Assembly (NCBI RefSeq): GCF_040869045.1
Contig: NC_090319.1
Location: 378,525,601-378,589,600 of the forward strand
Origin: Eurosta solidaginis
Lineage: Eukaryota; Arthropoda; Insecta; Diptera; Tephritidae
Direction: 5' to 3'
Length of the DNA stretch: 64,000 bases
In this document: piece after piece, positions 59,231 through 64,000 of the stretch
How the letters are laid out: the number at the start of each line of letters is the position of its first letter
Numbering within the stretch: the stretch's first letter is position 1
Position numbers and translations under genes: made by a program
The notes under the pieces: model-generated
The model's input: the letters and a program-made list of their open reading frames with translations, nothing else
What the model was told of the DNA's origin: nothing
Databases searched by the model: none

Positions 59231-59233
59231 TAA
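59057..59233 (+). CDS. Short MADF-like protein, truncated
   Basis: 58 codons from ATG at 59057. Residues 1-30 start MDYEKLIDCVQNRRPLWDKH, which fits the first helix and the RPxLWD signature of the MADF (Myb/SANT-like) DNA-binding domain. PIF/Harbinger elements are known to carry a Myb/SANT-like second ORF. The rest (from about residue 32) is not MADF-like and runs through the right TIR, so the domain is only about one third present. The TAA stop is supplied by the target-site duplication at 59231-59233. It may be the first exon of a longer gene in the parent element. Function in this copy is doubtful. Confidence 0.6.
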   Translation: MDYEKLIDCVQNRRPLWDKHIKANVVLEKVKCEKKSCRPIIGCNFRHFRFVSGCVSVH

Positions 59234-59803
59234 AGCTATAAGAGATCATTTATAAGCTCCACGACACATCATTTCTATCTTTCAACAGAGTCAAACCGTA
59301 TCAAGTTATATCATACGATATTAAAGTATACTTCAATATAATTCCAATAGGTTTATGGAGGTATGTTGTGAATACCGCATCATTTCACACTTTCCCTTAA
59401 TATCATGATATTTAATCACATCACAAGACTCTATAAGTGATATTAAAACAAGTCACATCACATGAAATCAAGTTATACGAAAACGTAGTGTGATAATATA
59501 AATCTCTAAGGCCCTTGAAGATCATATATTGGCACCACATCCCATCATTTTTACCTTTCAATAGATGTCAAATCAAATAGAGTCATACCATACATTATCA
59601 AAACATGTCACAATTCGTTAAAGCTTGTGGAGATAATCTGTTAACCTCACATCATATCATTTTGGACCTCCTATAAAACCATAATTTCAAGTCACATCGT
59701 ATTATGCTACCATACGATATTTAAACATGTCACATCACATCGAATCAAATTACGCAAAAAGATAATAAGATAATGCGATATTATAAATCAGTATTATCTG
59801 TTA
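59234..59803. repeat. Degenerate satellite-like domain 2, right part
   Basis: Continues the words of domain 1, including 'ataatgcgatattataaatc' near its end. Satellite-like words reappear beyond the SINE, to about 60190. Confidence 0.6.
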
Positions 59804-60166
59804 AAATAAATAAATAAATGTAAGGCACGATAACCTCCGAAGAGAGTTAAGGCAGAGCTTCTCTTCCAATTTGCGTCGTGCTCCTATGTTTTTCCTACAA
59901 ATTGGCAGTATGGGACCTGCTTCTTTTTAATGCCGACTCCGAACGGCATCTGCAAGGCAGATGAGTTTTCACTGAAAGTTTTTTTTTTGGCAGAAATACA
60001 CTCGGAGGCTTGCCAAACACACGGGGGCCACCCCGATTAGAACAATTTTCTTATAATTGAAATGTTTCTAAAGTTTTTTGATGTTGCTTTTTCCGGGGCG
60101 TGAACCCAGGATCTTCGGTGTGGTAGGCGGAACACGCTACCATCACACCACGGCGGCCAACTGTCG
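59804..60166 (-). mobile_element. tRNA-derived SINE, full length
   Basis: On the minus strand it starts near GGCCGCCGTGGTGTGATGG, with an A box (TGGTGTGATGG) and a B box (GGGTTCACGCCC) about 45 bases on, the internal pol III promoter of tRNA-related SINEs. It has a body of about 250 bp and ends in an (AAAT/ATTT)n tail at 59804-59819. The 7-bp repeat 'tctgtta' flanks it (59797-59803 and 60167-60173). Related copies: 43116-43345 and 61324-61460. Confidence 0.85.
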
Positions 60167-60173
60167 TCTGTTA

Positions 60174-60510
60174 GCTGCAATTAAATCACCAAAGTCAGTG
60201 TTTTGCAATGATATTTGGTCAGCACCGAATTTTGTGGTCGAGAAGAACACTGTGCGAATTTTGTTGCAAAATTCTGCATAGTTTTTTTTTTTTTAATTAG
60301 CAATTATCCACTGCGAAGCTGGTGTTCGCACTACAACAACTAGTATAACTGCATCAGTTTTGAATGTTCGTTTTCCGAGTTACATAATTCAATACTGTCA
60401 CGTCTGGCCTGATGTTTTGTACTTTATTTCATATGTATGGTTGAATTTAATTATTTTTAATTGTAACATTAATTTTATGTTTTACATATCATAGTAGTCG
60501 ACCGTATTAA
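60174..60510. other. No gene recognised
   Basis: Residual satellite words to about 60190, then unassigned sequence. Confidence 0.4.
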
Positions 60511-60843
60511 ATTAAAAATGTTGGGAAATTAATTGTTTATTCGATAGTAAGCGTCCGAACGGAACAATTTTTTAGATATAGATTCAAAAGACATGAAAAT
60601 GGCGATCCTTATTTAATATGCAGGGCAGCTGATAGTGCCATTAAACTTGGAAACGTCAGTAAATTTCTTCGAAAATGCGGCGTAAGCCCGTTGAAAATTC
60701 GGCGAACCTCCAAACCATCGAGAGCAGATCCAGAAAAAATTGCATCAAGTGCCAATTACATTAAGAATACTGCCATCAGTAGTTTGGCTTATTTTTCACA
60801 ATACTTTGCGAACAGTCTTCAACAGTGGAATTTATTTACGTGA
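60511..60843 (+). other. Open frame without a start codon, unrecognised
   Basis: 110 codons are open before TGA at 60841, with no Met. The middle part has a codon mix less A/T-biased than its surroundings (LGNVSKFLRKCGVSPLKI, SKPSRADPEKIASSANYI), so it may be a fragment of a transposon protein or an exon. I recognise no domain. Confidence 0.3.
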
Positions 60844-61323
60844 TACAAAAATTAATTATAACCTTTGCACAGGGTATGACCAGTATTTACGTTAGGAGAC
60901 GAATGTAATTTTCCGTTGTATAAATAATTTCTACACGTTCGACCCACGTATTGTCCGGCTAGTTGGCTAAATTTAACATTTTCATCACTTATTCATACTA
61001 AATTTGTGTACACTCTATTATGGTTCTTTTTTTTTTTTGAAAAGGGTTCAACATGGATTTGGATTCGGCATTTTTTCACCACTATGCTCGTATTTAATAT
61101 CAATGCAAACAAAATAATTATTAATAACTCTCCTTCTATTTTTTTCCTTATTGAAAACAGAATTTTTAGTACTAAAGGTTTCGTAAAACAAAGCAATGTT
61201 TTCAAACTATGTCAGATCTCAAACAGTTTTTTTCGCAGATTATCCCAGAAATTGTTTTTACATAAGCTGTTCTTTAAAATTTCCGTCTGCAAGGCGCAGA
61301 AATTATTTAAATATTCAATTGTT
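60844..61323. other. No gene recognised
   Basis: AT-rich; frames at 61006-61353 are Phe/Ile-rich and lack a domain. Confidence 0.4.
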
Positions 61324-61460
61324 TCAATTTGCGTCGTGCTCGCTCCTCTTTAATTTTTTACTACCAATCAGTGCCACAGGAGCTTTATGTTGTATGACGG
61401 CTCCAAACGGCAGTGGATGAATTTCCGCCGAGAAGCTTTTCATACTAGCAATACACACCA
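61324..61460 (-). mobile_element. tRNA-derived SINE body, diverged fragment
   Basis: 'caatttgcgtcgtgctc' and 'ggctccaaacggca' correspond to 59866-59950 of the full SINE, followed by 'gagaagcttttcata' and 'gcaatacac' in the same order. Head and tail are missing. Confidence 0.6.
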
Positions 61461-61836
61461 AAGGATGCTAAGAACATAAAACCTAACCTGGAGGCCATTC
61501 GTTGAAGAAGAAAAGCAACTTAGAGGCAAGATATACAAAGGCATCAACTATAACGGCAGGAATTTACTCACTACTATTTGGGAAATTTGCGCAGCCCTTA
61601 TACAACATAATTTCTCATTGATAATCAATTAAGAACAATTCAGCGATTCTAATAAAACATTAACGTTGTGAGAACCCTACGCTTAGCTTATGTGCTTACG
61701 ATATTTGGAAATTTAGTTAATGCGCTTTGAGAGCTTTTGTTTTGTTAGCGCCTTAAGGTATGCTTCTTTAAATATTTACAATCATAGCACAGTAACTTAT
61801 GCATGATGTTACCACGAAATCTTCGGTAGAGGACCG
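61461..61836. other. No gene recognised
   Basis: Unassigned AT-rich sequence. Confidence 0.4.
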
Positions 61837-62296
61837 CTTTTTATACTCAGATGAGCAGAGCTCACAGAGTATATTAATTTTGTTCGCAAAATGGTACCCC
61901 GTAATGGCATAAACTAATCGAGAAAGATATAGACTTCTATATATCAAAATGATGTGGGCGAGAAAAGAAATTCATTTAGCCTTGTCCGTACGTCCGTCTG
62001 TCCGTGAACACGATAACTTGAGTAAATTTTGAGGTATCTTAATGAAATTTTGTACGTAAGTTCCTGGGCACTCATCTCAGATCGCCATTTAAAATAAACG
62101 AAATCGGATTATAACCACGCCCACTTTTTCGATATCGAAAATTTCGAAAAACCGAAAAAGTGCGATAATCCATTACTAAAGACGGATAAAGCGATGCAAC
62201 TTGGTAGGTGGGTTAATTAAAGTTTTGCAAGCTGTAATTTGGCAGCTGAGTATTTTATTGTTCGATTACACCCAAACTTAGCCTTCCTTACTTGTT
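61837..62296 (+). mobile_element. DINE-A element, internally deleted, 460 bp
   Basis: 5' end 'tatactcagatgagcag', a short (GTCY)n (about 61985), block B, then a jump near 62217 to 'ttttgcaagctgtaattt' and on to the 3' hairpin region and 'cttccttacttgtt'. The tandem array and most of the unique region are gone. Confidence 0.8.
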
Positions 62297-64000
62297 TTAA
62301 ACTTATTTCACCTGGTAGCCTTTTGTTGTAAATTTAGCCTTTTCAATAAGCTCCATGAGTTTCCACAACTGGGATAACTAAAATGCGCTGCATATTTATA
62401 GGCGTTCCACATGACCGGCTGCTTGTTATATGCCATTTGCTGTATAGTTTATTGATATGCTTGCAACATGACTCTACTCTTACAGACATTATGTATGAAT
62501 ATTGTGATGCCACATGTCAACCACTACATTAAAAACGCATTAAATCAATTGTGGCCACAATCCAACGCGCCTAGATTTAAAGCACTCACCGTTCAATCAA
62601 ACCAGCGGTCGTCAACCAACCAATATGAAGTAGCAAAAACGAAAAGAGAGAGAAAGATAAAATATAGCAAAATCATAAAATTCGAAAAAAATATTTAAAA
62701 ATAATTTATAAAAATTAACTGCTGCATAAATTAATGAAATTCCATTTAAGGACATAGACCTACACACATTGCTTCACACATGTAAATGAATAACGGCGTA
62801 TGCATAAGTTCGTATGGAAGAAAAAAAAATTGAAAAAAATTGCGAAGTCATGGTGCTTTACCGCAACATTTATACCGTTTGTATACTATAAAATAATGGT
62901 ACAACAACAAGGTGTAGTCGCATCATTACGCTGCAAGCAATGCAACGCCAGCATGCATTCAACAACGCTTCAATTATCATTGTTGTTGTATTGCTGCCTG
63001 ATTGCTTACTGCCAACCTGACGCTGCCGGCTAATGCACTGACTCAGTGGATTGGCCAACTGCTTGACTGGGTGATGTCTGACTGTTTACTGCACGTGCGA
63101 TTTATTAAATATTACTTTTAGCCATTGGCGATCTTTGGCATAAAAATGCAAATGCAAATGGAAAATATGCGGCAACAACAACATCTGCAATTTATGCTGC
63201 TTAAGGAAAGTTGCATAATAAGTAAGTCAAATTGTACAGTTTTATATCGTATATGTGTAAAGGTGCTATAGCTGCCCTGTATTATTAGAGTAGCCAAGAA
63301 ATGTGTATATTTCTTGAATGCGTTTTTGAAATTCTTTCACACTTATCTTTTCAATGCTTTTTATAAGGGATTGGAAATGACTTTTTTTGGTTGAAATTCA
63401 AACTAAAAGCTTGTTCTGAAGGTGTAATGCAACCTACCCCAGATATACACCGACACGTAGCTTCTAACACAGACTATCGATTAATGGATTGATTTAAATT
63501 TTTTTGAACTTTACAATAAAAATCTACCTTAATTATTATTTATTGAGTGTTTTAATTTCAATTATTGAGTTTTTTAATTTCAATTTATTTAAGTCATTGT
63601 TCGCTTGGAAACTTACAGTTATTTAAAATTTTTAATTAATTCTTTTCTGCTCTAAAAATTACAGTTCCTTTTTATTTCGCTCAGAAAATAGTAGTTAATT
63701 TTTATGTTTCTATTTCGCTCAAAAACTACTGTTGATTTTTGCATGTTTTCTTCGCTATTAATTTTCTTTTCAAAGTTGCTGGTCTAAAAATAACGAAACA
63801 TTTTTGGAAGTTTTTATTTTGGCCGCAAAATAATAATTACTTTTCGAGTTGTATATATTTAAATCTATAAATATTTAAAATTTTTTTTCTTTTTGCTCAG
63901 ACACTTTTATTTTCGTTTGCAAAAATCTAGAGACGAGATTATCACCACACGGCGATTATTAAAGTGATGATAGTTTACGCCGCCGTAATTTAAAGTCACG
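62297..64000. other. No gene recognised
   Basis: AT-rich. From about 63540 to 63900 loosely repeated words ('tttatttcgctcaaaaa', 'ttacagtt', 'taattttt') suggest another degenerate array of about 40-60 bp spacing. CAACAA-rich words near 62900 and 63170 are typical of fly non-coding DNA. The frame 62800-63033 has no domain. Confidence 0.4.

Noticed and set aside
62800..63033. 77-codon frame with CxxC-like residues
   Set aside because: Cysteines are few and irregular and the frame lies in simple CAACAA-type sequence; no domain.

Overview
The window looks like repeat-dense intergenic DNA from a dipteran genome, most likely a tephritid fruit fly or a close acalyptrate relative. That assignment is inference. 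It rests on very AT-rich sequence, DINE-1-like elements, R1-clade, hAT, P-like and PIF/Harbinger elements, and tRNA-derived SINEs of a kind I associate with tephritids. No database was searched. I recognise no host gene, rRNA or functional tRNA. Almost everything identifiable is a transposable element, often nested two or three deep, and many insertions can be verified from their target-site duplications (TSDs).

Layout. 0-5 kb: a non-LTR fragment, a near-perfect 35-bp hairpin, a 187-bp P-element-like MITE, a 492-bp MITE, a compound PIF-like MITE holding a second CpG-rich MITE, and a 607-bp hAT-like MITE. 6.5-8.6 kb: a complete gag-only LTR retrotransposon (189-bp LTRs, 4-bp TSD) whose 3' LTR holds a 238-bp MITE. 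9-12.4 kb: an RNase H relic, a foldback element split by a broken hAT transposase and flanked by a 209-bp duplication, then a PIF-like MITE. 13.2-15.1 kb: a Ty3/Gypsy remnant with one LTR and a broken gag. 17.4-21.1 kb: a compound array of a DINE-1-like element (family B). 22-24.2 kb: a 5'-truncated non-LTR element with a 17-bp TSD. 25.2-31.0 kb: a hAT MITE with a nested MITE, then a (GTTAAA)n array invaded by an R1-clade element and a DINE-A element. 34.9-38.4 kb: a deleted hAT transposon with a non-LTR element nested inside. 38.5-39.6 kb: a canonical Helitron with TC and CTAG ends. 39.6-62.3 kb: repeated DINE-A copies, tRNA-derived SINEs, two degenerate satellite domains, a degenerate minisatellite, and a 400-bp PIF/Harbinger element carrying a MADF-like reading frame. 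62.3-64 kb: AT-rich DNA without a recognised feature.

How the parts relate. All coding segments except the gag-only ORF and the small MADF ORF are broken by stops, frameshifts or catalytic substitutions. The non-autonomous elements (MITEs, SINEs, DINEs, gag-only LTR element) would depend on partners not present here. The strongest structural stories are the filled and empty LTR pair with exact length arithmetic, the roughly 120-bp minisatellite shared by DINE-A and a structurally different Helitron, and the (GTTAAA)n array that received two unrelated elements.
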